Part shown: one piece after another, positions 1 through 8,944 of the stretch
Numbering within the stretch: position 1 is the stretch's first letter
How the letters are laid out: each line of letters opens with the position of its first letter
Assembly (NCBI RefSeq): GCF_020907275.1
Contig: NZ_JAJJWI010000003.1
Coordinates: 186,001-250,000 of the forward strand
Direction: 5' to 3'
DNA from: Pontibacter silvestris
Lineage (GTDB): Bacteria > Bacteroidota > Bacteroidia > Cytophagales > Hymenobacteraceae
DNA length: 64,000 nucleotides
Program-made: the position numbers and the translations under genes
Notes under the pieces: generated by a model
The model's input: only the letters and a program-made list of their open reading frames with translations
The model's database searches: none
Told to the model about the DNA's origin: nothing

Positions 1-829
1 AAGCACCACTTAGCTCCAGCGTTCGCTCTCGCTGTGAAACATAACTGCATACCGAAGCCACTTTTATCCGATCATCGAGCCCAATAAGGTATGTAGTTTG
101 CGTGCCGCCTCCTGAACTACCGATACAGGCAAGTTTATCTTTATCTACTTCGGCGCGCGTTTCCAGGTAATCAAGTGCCCGCACATTGTCCCAATACTCA
201 TAAGCAGCGACACTGGTACCAACCAGGTTTGCTCCTGCATTTAATAAGGTATGCGCTGTGGTGGCACCGCGCGTCAGTGGCTTTCCCGCATCATCAGTTA
301 ATTGTAAACGCTCCCCCTGTGCCACAGGATCAACGGCTAAAGCAGCAATACCATTCAATACAAAAGCTGTGGCTGTTTTCTGGTCTGACAGTTTTCCGGC
401 TATTCCATGACCTGCGAGTACCAAGGTAGTCGGAAAAGACCCTTTGCCATCGGGGATATAAAAATTAGCTGTCACGTACCGATGCGGTACACTCTCATAA
501 ACAACTTTCTCTACTCTATATCCTTTCTGTTGCGAAACCCCTACTACACGGGCATGCAAGTCTGTTTTTTCAGGTAAGTCCCCTAATAGCTGACGGTAAC
601 GGTACTTACAGCTTTCCCGATAAGCTGTCAACGCTTTTTTAGATAGCAAAGCCGCCTGAAATTTCTTCTGCCGCTCAGCATACTGCTGATGTACATCACG
701 CAACAGGTAAGCATTGTAGGCTGTGCTCATTCTCCAGGGTAAAGCATTATAGCTTTCCTGAGCATTTGAAACGCCTGCACAAGCAAGTGTAACCAAGAGT
801 AAAAGAATGTACCGTAGAGAAGCTATCAT
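1..829 (-). CDS. Alpha/beta-hydrolase (acetyl xylan esterase-like), C-terminus cut by window edge
   Basis: The reading frame opens at an ATG at 829 and stays open to base 1, so the gene is partial; about 276 codons are visible. The N-terminus (MIASLRYILLLVTLACAG) is a signal peptide, so the product is exported. The nucleophile elbow GSSGGG is visible near residue 250 in the context KLACIGSSGGGTQT, and upstream VLAGHGIAGK looks like the oxyanion-hole strand, both typical of the alpha/beta-hydrolase fold in acetyl xylan esterase / dienelactone-hydrolase-like proteins of Bacteroidota polysaccharide loci. The likely role is removing acetyl or other ester groups from the pectic substrate; the exact ester is not readable. 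It follows SusD at 897 with a small hairpin between them, so it may be the third gene of the SusC-SusD operon or partly attenuated from it. The catalytic His lies off-window. Confidence 0.75.
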   Translation of the reverse strand, partial: MIASLRYILLLLVTLACAGVSNAQESYNALPWRMSTAYNAYLLRDVHQQYAERQKKFQAALLSKKALTAYRESCKYRYRQLLGDLPEKTDLHARVVGVSQQKGYRVEKVVYESVPHRYVTANFYIPDGKGSFPTTLVLAGHGIAGKLSDQKTATAFVLNGIAALAVDPVAQGERLQLTDDAGKPLTRGATTAHTLLNAGANLVGTSVAAYEYWDNVRALDYLETRAEVDKDKLACIGSSGGGTQTTYLIGLDDRIKVASVCSYVSQRERTLELSGA

Positions 830-854
830 TAGAAGACTCTGTTTCACAAGTAAA

Positions 855-887
855 GGGATAAGGAGTTATACAGCTTCTCCTTATCCC
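855..887 (-). terminator. Hairpin after susD, before the esterase
   Basis: GGGATAAGGAG (855-865) pairs perfectly with CTCCTTATCCC (877-887), an 11-bp stem with an 11-nt loop. It lies just past the SusD stop and 26 nt before the esterase start. It could terminate or attenuate the SusC-SusD transcript; the T-tract is weak. Confidence 0.45.
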
Positions 888-896
888 CTGCTCTTA

Positions 897-2579
897 TTAA
901 TTGTAGCCTGGGTTTTGTTTGAATTCTTCTTTGTTGGTAACAGCATCTAATTGTACCTGCGGAATAGGGCGCACCATGTGGTAACTCTTGATATTGTCTT
1001 TTGCATCAGGATTGTACTTTTGTACATACTCTACCAGTTTACCAGTACGTTTCAGGTCGTACCAGCGGACCTGCTCTCCGGCCAGTTCTCTAGCACGCTC
1101 TTCAAGAATGAAATCAATGTTCAGATCAGCAGTTGTAATCATCATTTGGTCTTCCATGCTCGGAACAGCGCGTGTAGTCCGCAATGTATTCAGGTAGTTT
1201 ACGGCCTCTGCAGGATTGGAATTCATTAATCCTTCTGCAGCTATCAGGTATAGTTCAGCTAGGCGAATCACAAAAGCATCACGTGAACTCCACTCCTGGT
1301 TTGCTGTCAGGCGGGTGGGATCCATAAACTTCTTTAACTGGATAAACTGCGAGCGCAGCAAAGGCGATCCGTCAGCTTTATACATGGTCGTACGGTCAAA
1401 AATCTTGTACCTGTCTGCTGCTCTCGCCAACTGGCTGCTGGTGGCTGGTGTCTTCAGGAAAAGCATAGAAGTGTCGCCTAAGCTCATCTGCGGATAACCA
1501 TTTACTTCGCCATCCTGCAGGTTTACCATGTTAGCGTACCAAACCGTCTGGAAGCTACCATGGTAACGTTGGTCTACAGTTTCATTAAACAAATCCAGCA
1601 GGTGCAGTGTAGGCATAAAGCGCTGATAAGGACGACCATAGTTAATCGCACGCTGCATGCCAGGTTGTTTATCGTACACCATAATGTAGAACAGGTGGCC
1701 GTTGTTGCCTTTTCCGGCAGCAGGGTCGTAGTCCCCGTTCATGGTGTCGTCGTTTGTGTAGTTCACATAATACACTACTTCTGAGTTAGTACCTCCCTCA
1801 CTGTTCTTCATATCCCACAACGAGGCGTAGTCTGTAAAAAGGGAATAGCGACCGCTATTAATAATATCTGTTGCCAACGAGGCTGCTTCGGCATAAAGAC
1901 CTGTATTGTTCGTCTCGCTGGCACGAGTCAGCGCCAGGCGGGCTTTCAGTGCTTTGGCAACATCCTGTGTAATCCTGCCATCTGTTGATTTCTTTGCTTC
2001 CAGATTGGCAATGGCTACATCCAAATCAGAGAAGATCACCTTATAAAATTCCTCTACCGATGAACGCTCCGCTGTTCTAACGGCACCAGATGTAGGTTCT
2101 GTAGCTAAAACCACGTCTCCCCATGTTTCAGCAATCAGAGACAAATACAGGGCACGAAGAAACTTTACCTCTCCTTCATATTGCTTGTTCAAAGCATCGC
2201 TTATGACTGGGCTGGGTAACAAGGCAATAGTTGTGTTACAGGCATTTAGCGCCTTGTATAAATTAATCCAGTAGTCTTTCAGATTGGTTTGGGCACCATT
2301 TAAATCTACAGTATAATCAGAAATTTGATTGGCTTTGTTATCGCCGCCGCGCAGGAAAAGATCAGTACCTGTTTCGCTGAATCCATAAGGGTGTTCTTTG
2401 CCATACCAAAGCCTGGTGCCCGAATAGCAGGAATTTACAGCACTCGTAATACCTAGCTCGGTATCATAATATGGATCTCCAGTTAAACCACTTTTGTTGG
2501 TTTCTTCCAGAAAGTCTTCACATGATGTTAATCCAAAACCGGAAAGCATCAGGCATAAAGCTATAATTTTATTTTTCAT
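897..2579 (-). CDS. SusD/RagB-family outer-membrane glycan-binding lipoprotein (pair 1)
   Basis: 560 residues, typical SusD length. The N-terminus ends in a lipobox (LTSC, Cys20), followed by the EDFLEE start characteristic of mature SusD homologues, so it is a surface lipoprotein that caps the SusC barrel and binds oligosaccharide. The TPR-like helices (KFLRALYLSLIAETWGDVVL) and the late segments RLAELYLIAAEGLM, ERARELAGEQVRWYDLKRTG and the C-terminal QNPGYN are SusD family hallmarks. It lies 41 bp downstream of its SusC partner on the same strand. Substrate preference cannot be read from sequence; the neighbouring pectinases suggest RG-I oligosaccharides. Confidence 0.95.
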   Translation of the reverse strand: MKNKIIALCLMLSGFGLTSCEDFLEETNKSGLTGDPYYDTELGITSAVNSCYSGTRLWYGKEHPYGFSETGTDLFLRGGDNKANQISDYTVDLNGAQTNLKDYWINLYKALNACNTTIALLPSPVISDALNKQYEGEVKFLRALYLSLIAETWGDVVLATEPTSGAVRTAERSSVEEFYKVIFSDLDVAIANLEAKKSTDGRITQDVAKALKARLALTRASETNNTGLYAEAASLATDIINSGRYSLFTDYASLWDMKNSEGGTNSEVVYYVNYTNDDTMNGDYDPAAGKGNNGHLFYIMVYDKQPGMQRAINYGRPYQRFMPTLHLLDLFNETVDQRYHGSFQTVWYANMVNLQDGEVNGYPQMSLGDTSMLFLKTPATSSQLARAADRYKIFDRTTMYKADGSPLLRSQFIQLKKFMDPTRLTANQEWSSRDAFVIRLAELYLIAAEGLMNSNPAEAVNYLNTLRTTRAVPSMEDQMMITTADLNIDFILEERARELAGEQVRWYDLKRTGKLVEYVQKYNPDAKDNIKSYHMVRPIPQVQLDAVTNKEEFKQNPGYN

Positions 2580-2620
2580 GGGTTTCTCTTTTAGATTGAT
2601 AAGTCCTGGCTCAGATAAAC

Positions 2621-5617
2621 TTAAAGGCCAACATTTACACCAAAAATTACTTGCTTAGGCAGCGGGAAGCTTAGGTCACCTCCGCGTTCAGGGTCATAGT
2701 CTTTGATACCGCTGAATACAAAGTAGTTCTGTAGTGTCCCATAAACTCTCACCTTGCCTATGCCGGCTTTACCAAGCAGAGATGCAGGCAGGTTATAGCC
2801 TAAGGAAATATCTCTGATCTTCACAAACGATCCATCCACATAGCCTAAGGTTGACTGGAAAAGATAGTTAGTTGTTGAGTAAGAGCTGTTCGGGCGGGGG
2901 AAAGCATTGGTAGGGTTCTCTGGAGTCCAGTAATCGACATTTGATCCGTTTTCCAAGGCACTTGGCTTAAAGCCGGAAGCGTTGTACTCGTAGTTGATGT
3001 ACTGCCCTATACGGCCATAGACAAACACGCTAAAATCGAAGTTCTTGTATTCGAAGTGATTGTTAAAACCGAAAGAATACTTAGGTACCTGCGAGAAAGT
3101 TGTTCTGTCGCCTGGGTCAATTTCTCCATTACCATTCAGGTCGGCCACCTTCACATCACCAGGTTTATAGCCTCCCATTTCATTAGCCAAAGTCTCTTCG
3201 CCTAACTGCCAGATACCAATCTTTTTGTAGTCATAGAACACTCTGGTAGGAGAACCCACAAACCAATTATTGGCTTCATTCCTTGTTACGCCGTCGTTTA
3301 AAGCAACAATTTTTTCACGGTTCAGGGCAAAGGTCCAGTCAGTAGACCAGGAGAAATCAGGTGTAGTAATATTCTGCGTAGTTAAGGCCAGCTCAACTCC
3401 CTTGTTTTGTGTTTGCCCAACGTTTTCCATTATTTCTGAATATCCCGTAGCAGGAGGCAATAAGCTAGGCAACAGCAAATCAGTTGTTCTGGAAATATAG
3501 AAATCTACACTACCAGCTATTCTGTTGCTCAGCAAGCCAAAGTCTACACCGGCATTCCAGGTAGAAGTAGTTTCCCAGGTTAGATTAGGGTTAGGAATTA
3601 CACTAGGCCAGTACCCGTAGGCTGCAGTGGTTCCGAAAGCATAAGCTGAAAGTGATAGTCCGCCTAAGGTAGCATAAGGGTCTATGGCAGCATTGCCTGA
3701 CCTACCCCAGCTAACCCGTAGTTTCAGGTCGTTTACCATAGCAAAGTCCTGCATAAAAGGCTCTTCTACTACACGCCAAGATCCAGATAAGGAAGGGAAA
3801 TATCCCCATTTCTGGCCTGCCGCCAACACAGAAGAACCATCAGCACGCAGGGAGCCTTGCAGTATGTATCGATCTCTGAACTTATAATTAACACGACCAA
3901 AGAACGATGCGATACGCGTTTGAAGCAGTTTGCTGCCAATTACTTTTGAAGCTGAATTTGAGTTCAGATCATAGTATGAAGTAAGTGGTGATGACTGGTT
4001 ATTACCAGATGCTTTAAACTCCTCATAATTTCTCCCTAATGTACTTGTACCCAGTAAACCTTGTATGGCATGGTCACCAAACTCTTTGTTATAGTTTAAG
4101 GTGTTTTCCCAGGTATAATTGAAGTTATTAGTCAGTTCAACTCCAGAAGTAGAGTTTCTCCCTACGTTAGCAATAGTATTGTGCCCTCTGTAATACCCGT
4201 TCCGGTAATCCCTGATGTCTAAACCTATGGTAGATTTGAACAACAGATCTTCAAATATTTTCACATCCAGGTAAGCAGAAGAAAACAGTCGTTTATCCAC
4301 AATGTTGTTTACAAATACACCTGGTTGCTCATCTGCCAGTGGGTTAAACTGCGCACTATAGCCAGGAGCCGGGTTCAGAATCAGGTTGCCTTCATCGTTG
4401 AAAGCTTTGGCAATTGGCAATATTTTGTTTGCCATGTTAAGTGGGTTATCCCTCTTGTCTTGGTTTTTATAAGTATAGATAGCTGTAACGCCCACTCTAA
4501 ATCTATCAAACAACTTATGATCTATGCTTACCTTTCCGTTAACTCTTCTGAAAACATCGTTTAATAATAAACCCTGGTCTCGCTGGTAACCACCGGAAAC
4601 CGAAAAGGTAGTTTTCTCACTTCCACCAGTCAGGTTCAGTTCATAGTTTTGCAACAAACCGTTGTGGAAGATGTAATCCTGCCAGTTCTCAAATTGCTTG
4701 TTCTTAATGTACTCCAGCTCATCAACCTGAAATATATCCTCATCATTGCGATACACATCTCCGTTGGTAGTGCGGTAAGCCTCACGCTTCAGCTGCGCAT
4801 ACTCTTCGCCGTTCATCATTCTGGGATATTTTCCTTTTTGGTAGCTGGAAACATAGGAGTTAAAGGTGAGACTGGTTCTACCGGTAGCACTTCCTTTTTT
4901 TGTAGTGATAATGATAACACCATTGGCACCTCTTGTACCATAAATAGCAGTAGAGGCAACATCCTTCAGGACCTCCACCGACTCAATATCAGTAGGGTTT
5001 ATATCCACAAAAGAGCCATACTGAATACCATCCACCAATACCAGCGGCTGGTTGTCGGCACGCAGCGACCTGTTGCCACGAAGCACAATGTTTACATTGG
5101 CACCTGGTTGTCCATTGCTTTGCGTTACATCAAGGCCTGACACTTTTCCTTGTAAAGAGCGTAATGCGTTGGTAGTTGGAATGGCCGTAAGTTCCTCTGT
5201 TTTTACAGAGGCTATTGCACCGGTTACATCACTCTTTTTCATGGTGCCATATCCTACTACCACCACTTCTTCCAGTGCTTTAGAGTCTGGCGCTAACTGT
5301 ACATTAACAGTTGTTCTTCCATTAATAGCCACCTCCTGGGTAGTAAAGCCAATAAAAGAGAAAACCAGTGTACCGTTAGCAGGCGCTGCAATACTAAAAT
5401 CACCATCAATAGAAGCAACAGTACCAGTGGTAGTTCCTTTTACCATAATACTTACACCTGGTAAGGCTTCACCGTTTTCACTGGAGGTAACCTTTCCGGT
5501 TATGGTAGATTGCGCATAGGCAACTACTTGTGCAACACAGAGCACTGCCGTGAAAAGCACTTTCTGGAAAAAAGGTTTGTAAAGTTTCGCCATAACTCTT
5601 TCAGTTTTGTTTGACAT
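2621..5617 (-). CDS. SusC/RagA-family TonB-dependent transporter (pair 1)
   Basis: 998 residues. The likely signal peptide starts at the internal ATG (MAKLYKPFF, start 5593), because the first eight residues are charged; either start is possible. After cleavage near AYAQS comes a carboxypeptidase-regulatory-like domain (TGKVTSSENGEALPGVSI, about residues 38-110), then the plug with VVVGYGTMKKSDVTG and the NGVIIITTKKG strand, then a 22-strand barrel ending in GVNVGL. It imports oligosaccharides across the outer membrane using TonB energy, together with the SusD downstream. The predicted promoter is far upstream (-7 box at 6001-5994), giving an unusually long leader of about 370 nt. Confidence 0.95.
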   Translation of the reverse strand: MSNKTERVMAKLYKPFFQKVLFTAVLCVAQVVAYAQSTITGKVTSSENGEALPGVSIMVKGTTTGTVASIDGDFSIAAPANGTLVFSFIGFTTQEVAINGRTTVNVQLAPDSKALEEVVVVGYGTMKKSDVTGAIASVKTEELTAIPTTNALRSLQGKVSGLDVTQSNGQPGANVNIVLRGNRSLRADNQPLVLVDGIQYGSFVDINPTDIESVEVLKDVASTAIYGTRGANGVIIITTKKGSATGRTSLTFNSYVSSYQKGKYPRMMNGEEYAQLKREAYRTTNGDVYRNDEDIFQVDELEYIKNKQFENWQDYIFHNGLLQNYELNLTGGSEKTTFSVSGGYQRDQGLLLNDVFRRVNGKVSIDHKLFDRFRVGVTAIYTYKNQDKRDNPLNMANKILPIAKAFNDEGNLILNPAPGYSAQFNPLADEQPGVFVNNIVDKRLFSSAYLDVKIFEDLLFKSTIGLDIRDYRNGYYRGHNTIANVGRNSTSGVELTNNFNYTWENTLNYNKEFGDHAIQGLLGTSTLGRNYEEFKASGNNQSSPLTSYYDLNSNSASKVIGSKLLQTRIASFFGRVNYKFRDRYILQGSLRADGSSVLAAGQKWGYFPSLSGSWRVVEEPFMQDFAMVNDLKLRVSWGRSGNAAIDPYATLGGLSLSAYAFGTTAAYGYWPSVIPNPNLTWETTSTWNAGVDFGLLSNRIAGSVDFYISRTTDLLLPSLLPPATGYSEIMENVGQTQNKGVELALTTQNITTPDFSWSTDWTFALNREKIVALNDGVTRNEANNWFVGSPTRVFYDYKKIGIWQLGEETLANEMGGYKPGDVKVADLNGNGEIDPGDRTTFSQVPKYSFGFNNHFEYKNFDFSVFVYGRIGQYINYEYNASGFKPSALENGSNVDYWTPENPTNAFPRPNSSYSTTNYLFQSTLGYVDGSFVKIRDISLGYNLPASLLGKAGIGKVRVYGTLQNYFVFSGIKDYDPERGGDLSFPLPKQVIFGVNVGL

Positions 5618-5993
5618 TAAACACTCTTCGTTTTGCTGATCAGAAATATTTTTCCTCTAGCAGCACTGATGCGCCCTGACAGGAAAAGCTTTATAAAATT
5701 TGTTCATGGTTATAATCGTATGTTTTGCCTGGATTATGAACAGTATCTTTTACTAATGTTAGTTAGGCAAAGTAGTTAAAAATTTTGCTATCTACTCAAT
5801 CAAAAAGAACAGATAGAGCAAAGTGTTTAAGAACAGTTTTAAATTAAAAGAATGTTGGCAGGTAACGTTCTATGGCAGATAAGAGTGGAGGTAAGGTTTT
5901 AGGTTAATGCTTTTATGCATTAATTTACCCGTACACATGTTCCACCTCTCTTTATATACTCAATGCTGCCATCTCAGGGGTGCTTGAATAAAA

Positions 5994-6038
5994 CAATACT
6001 AAAATATTATTCATTTATGCGCATCCTGCTCTGTCCTG
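5994..6038 (-). promoter_or_regulatory. Island promoter P1 (pair-1 susC): CAGGAY direct repeat plus -7 box
   Basis: On the minus strand CAGGACAGAGCAGGAT occupies 6038-6023, then 21 bp, then TAGTATTG at 6001-5994 (one mismatch to TAnnTTTG). It has the same geometry as nine other sites in the window. It lies in the 650-bp gap 5618-6267, which otherwise holds promoter P2 and a small AT-rich hairpin near 5906-5923 and no gene. Confidence 0.75.
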
Positions 6039-6161
6039 TTCTTTAAAATAATTTTAGGCAGAAAATAATATTACCAAGGAGAACTCTTAGAAGTTAATGT
6101 GCCATATCATCAGGAGATTAAAAAAGTTGTGGGTAGTAGCAAGAGTAATACCTAAAGCAAA

Positions 6162-6206
6162 CAGGATATGACAGGATAATTATTCAACAGCAACAGGATA
6201 ACTTTA
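6162..6206 (+). promoter_or_regulatory. Island promoter P2 (CE12-PL11 unit)
   Basis: CAGGATATGACAGGAT at 6162-6177 on the plus strand, 21 bp, then TAACTTTA at 6199-6206. An extra CAGGAT at 6194-6199 abuts the -7 box. It faces away from P1 in the divergent gap and lies 91 bp before the CE12 start. Confidence 0.8.
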
Positions 6207-6267
6207 GATGTATAGAAATTCAACGCTACCCTTCCAGATTAATAACTCACCTGAAAAACAACCTTGA

Positions 6268-7686
6268 ATGAAAAGGAGCCCTGTTAAAGTAAAGCCTGAA
6301 TTTATAAAAACTATTGCTCTTGCCATTACAGCTTCTGCTTGCCTAATAAGCTGTAAGGCAACAGAAATACCTGCCTCCGGTAAAGAACAAACTTCTACTA
6401 TAACTGTAGCTCCCGATAACAGTGAAGCAACCACGTTAAAATTTGACTTTGGCCCAGGTAAAGTACAAGCTGGTTATGTGCAAGTGCTATCTTCTACTGT
6501 ATATACCAAAGAACAAGGATATGGTATCATGAGTAAGTCTGGTGTGGAAGCTGTTACCCGAAAAGGAACAGATGCCCTGTACAGCGACTTCATCACCAGT
6601 AAAGAACCCTTTTACTTTAGTGTAGATTTGCCTGAGGGCGACTATCAGGTAACGGTGTTGCTGGGTGATCAGCAGGGAACTTCAACCACTACCGTAAAAG
6701 CAGAATCGCGCCGGCTGATGCTGGAGAAAATAGAGACGCCATCCGGCAAAGTAGAAGCTCATACTTTTATGGTAAACGTACGCACGCCTAAGATAAATGA
6801 AACTGAAAGCATACGCCTGAAGCCCCGGGAAGTAAGCTACCTGAACTGGGATAGCAAATTAACACTAGAATTTAATAACTCCCGCCCCTGTGTAGCCGCC
6901 GTCGAAATAACAAAGGTTAACGATGCTATTACCATGTATTTAGCTGGCAACTCTACCGTGGTTGACCAGGAGTATGAGCCTTGGGCCGCCTGGGGGCAAA
7001 TGATTCCACGCTTCTTTAAACCTGGCGTAGTGGTTACTAATTATGCAGAATCCGGCGAGTCGCTAAAAGCTTTTATCGGAGAAAAACGCCTACAAAAGGT
7101 ACTAAGTGTTATCGAGCCGAATGACTATCTGTTTATTGAGTTTGCTCATAACGATCAGAAGCCGGGAGGTTCACATGTGGAGCCATTTACTACTTATAAA
7201 GACATGCTGAAGCATTATATTTCAGAAGCACGTGAGCGTGGAGCCACACCTGTACTGGTTACTTCTATGCACCGCCGCAACTTTGATGAGAATGGTAAGG
7301 TTATAAATACCCTTGGGGATTATCCGGAAGCAGCACGCCAAACAGCAAAGGAGGAAAATGTTGCCTTGATAGACCTAAACGCCATGAGTAAAGCGTTTTA
7401 CGAAGCAATGGGGCCTGAGAAATCTAAAAAGGCTTTTGTACATTATCCGGCAGGCACTTTTCCGGGCCAGGACACAGCACTTAAAGACGACACTCACTTT
7501 AATACCTACGGCGCTTACGAACTGGCAAAATGTGTGGTAGAAGGTATCAGAAAAAATAACCTGAAGCTTGTACAGTACCTTCGCGATGATGTAAAGCCTT
7601 TCGACCCAGCCAACCCAGATCCTGTAGAAGCATGGCAACTTCCTTTAAGCCCTGATGTGACAGTAACAAAGCCTGACGGAAGTTAA
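6268..7686 (+). CDS. Rhamnogalacturonan acetylesterase, SGNH/CE12 family, with N-terminal accessory domain
   Basis: 472 residues. The N-terminus ends in a lipobox-like CLISC (Cys29), suggesting a lipoprotein. Residues about 50-215 form a beta-rich accessory domain starting LKFDFGPGKVQAGY, the type often fused ahead of CE12 enzymes in Bacteroidota. The catalytic part from about residue 220 shows all SGNH blocks: LAGNSTVV (nucleophile Ser in block I), NYAESGES (block II Gly), FAHNDQKPG (block III Asn) and DDTHFNTYG (block V Asp-His). The expected reaction is removal of O-acetyl groups from galacturonic acid in RG-I, exposing the backbone to PL11. It is first in a two-gene plus-strand unit with the truncated PL11 94 bp downstream, driven by P2. 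Confidence 0.9.
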   Translation: MKRSPVKVKPEFIKTIALAITASACLISCKATEIPASGKEQTSTITVAPDNSEATTLKFDFGPGKVQAGYVQVLSSTVYTKEQGYGIMSKSGVEAVTRKGTDALYSDFITSKEPFYFSVDLPEGDYQVTVLLGDQQGTSTTTVKAESRRLMLEKIETPSGKVEAHTFMVNVRTPKINETESIRLKPREVSYLNWDSKLTLEFNNSRPCVAAVEITKVNDAITMYLAGNSTVVDQEYEPWAAWGQMIPRFFKPGVVVTNYAESGESLKAFIGEKRLQKVLSVIEPNDYLFIEFAHNDQKPGGSHVEPFTTYKDMLKHYISEARERGATPVLVTSMHRRNFDENGKVINTLGDYPEAARQTAKEENVALIDLNAMSKAFYEAMGPEKSKKAFVHYPAGTFPGQDTALKDDTHFNTYGAYELAKCVVEGIRKNNLKLVQYLRDDVKPFDPANPDPVEAWQLPLSPDVTVTKPDGS

Positions 7687-7780
7687 CATCGCATAAACGG
7701 CGGCTGTACTCCTTCAGGAAACGATATATAAATTCTGTCACCTATTTAGTAAAAGCTAATATTACCTTAAAAAATCTTAT

Positions 7781-8893
7781 ATGAGCCGTTTAAGTACCCT
7801 ATCTTTTACGCTAGCCCTTTATTTTGCTTTTATGTTTCCAGATGCTGCTTTAGCACAACGGCATATGGAGTATTTAGACCGTGGGCTGGTAGCAGTGCAC
7901 ACAGGAGGAGATTCAGTGTATGTTGGCTGGCGTTTACTCGGAACAGAACCAGAAAATATAACCTTTAACCTTTACCGTAAAGCCGGGGGAAGCAAGCCAG
8001 TTAAGCTTAATAAGAAGCCTATAACAGAAAGCACGAACTTTATAGACACGGGAGTAAACTTAGCGCAAGCCAACGCTTACTTCGTAAAACCGGTACTCAA
8101 TGGGAAAGAACAGAAAGCATCTGAAACAGTAACGGTATGGGAGCAGAACTACCTCTCTGTACCGCTGCAAACGCCAACAGGCTATACACCCAATGATGCC
8201 GCTGTAGCCGACCTGAACGGCAACGGACAATACGAAATAGTAGTACACATGACAGGCCGTAGCCGCGACACACCTTCTAACGGCTTTACTGACGAGCCCA
8301 TCTTTCATGCTTATAAGCTGGATGGAACTTTACTCTGGAAGATAAATCTCGGTAAAAACATTAGAGAAGCTCATTTGGGTGCAGAAATGTGGTGGTCAGC
8401 GTCTGGAAGGTTGTACAGTATCAAAGGCAAACGCATCGGTAACAGCCCAAGATCTACTAACTTTCTTGTCTGGTGGGATGGCGATCTGACCCGGGAGCTC
8501 TTAGACGGCAACCATATTGATAAATGGGATTACGAGAATGAGAAAGAGGTTCGGTTGTTTACTGCTGAAGGTACTTCTTCTAACAACGGCACCAAAGCTA
8601 ACCCAGCTTTAAGTGCCGACCTGTTTGGCGACTGGCGTGAAGAAGTAGTTTTCAGAACAAACGACAACAAAAGCCTTCGCATTTATACTACTACCATACC
8701 TACCAGGCACCGGCTGTACACGCTCATGCACGACCCACAGTACCGCCTCAGCATTGCCTGGCAAAATGTAGGTTATAACCAACCACCCCATACCAGTTTC
8801 TATTTAGGGCATGACATGAAAAAGCCACCAAAGCCAAACATTACTGTTCCTAATAATCAAGATTCTAAAATAAAAGCTAAAGCTATGAAATAA
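7781..8893 (+). CDS. PL11 rhamnogalacturonan lyase homologue with a ~250-residue internal in-frame deletion
   Basis: 370 residues, against about 600 for a PL11 catalytic module. The signal peptide ends at ALAQR; RHMEYLDRGLVAVHTG and GWRLLGTEPENITFNLYR are PL11 N-terminal sequence, and the C-terminal half (NNGTKANPALSADLFGDW, HDPQYRLSIAWQNVGYNQPP) is PL11 C-terminal sequence. Comparison with the full-length paralogue at 16132-19644 shows that LGKNIR runs almost directly into HLGAEMWWSASG, whereas the paralogue has about 253 residues between these points. The missing part covers several beta-propeller blades and many acidic, metal-binding-type loops, so lyase activity is doubtful. The frame is intact on both sides of the join. 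It could be a decayed gene, a binding protein or an assembly collapse. Confidence 0.8.
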   Translation: MSRLSTLSFTLALYFAFMFPDAALAQRHMEYLDRGLVAVHTGGDSVYVGWRLLGTEPENITFNLYRKAGGSKPVKLNKKPITESTNFIDTGVNLAQANAYFVKPVLNGKEQKASETVTVWEQNYLSVPLQTPTGYTPNDAAVADLNGNGQYEIVVHMTGRSRDTPSNGFTDEPIFHAYKLDGTLLWKINLGKNIREAHLGAEMWWSASGRLYSIKGKRIGNSPRSTNFLVWWDGDLTRELLDGNHIDKWDYENEKEVRLFTAEGTSSNNGTKANPALSADLFGDWREEVVFRTNDNKSLRIYTTTIPTRHRLYTLMHDPQYRLSIAWQNVGYNQPPHTSFYLGHDMKKPPKPNITVPNNQDSKIKAKAMK

Positions 8894-8944
8894 ATGAGAA
8901 GATACATGTTTAGTCGTTTTCAGGCAATTCATGTACAACAAGCT

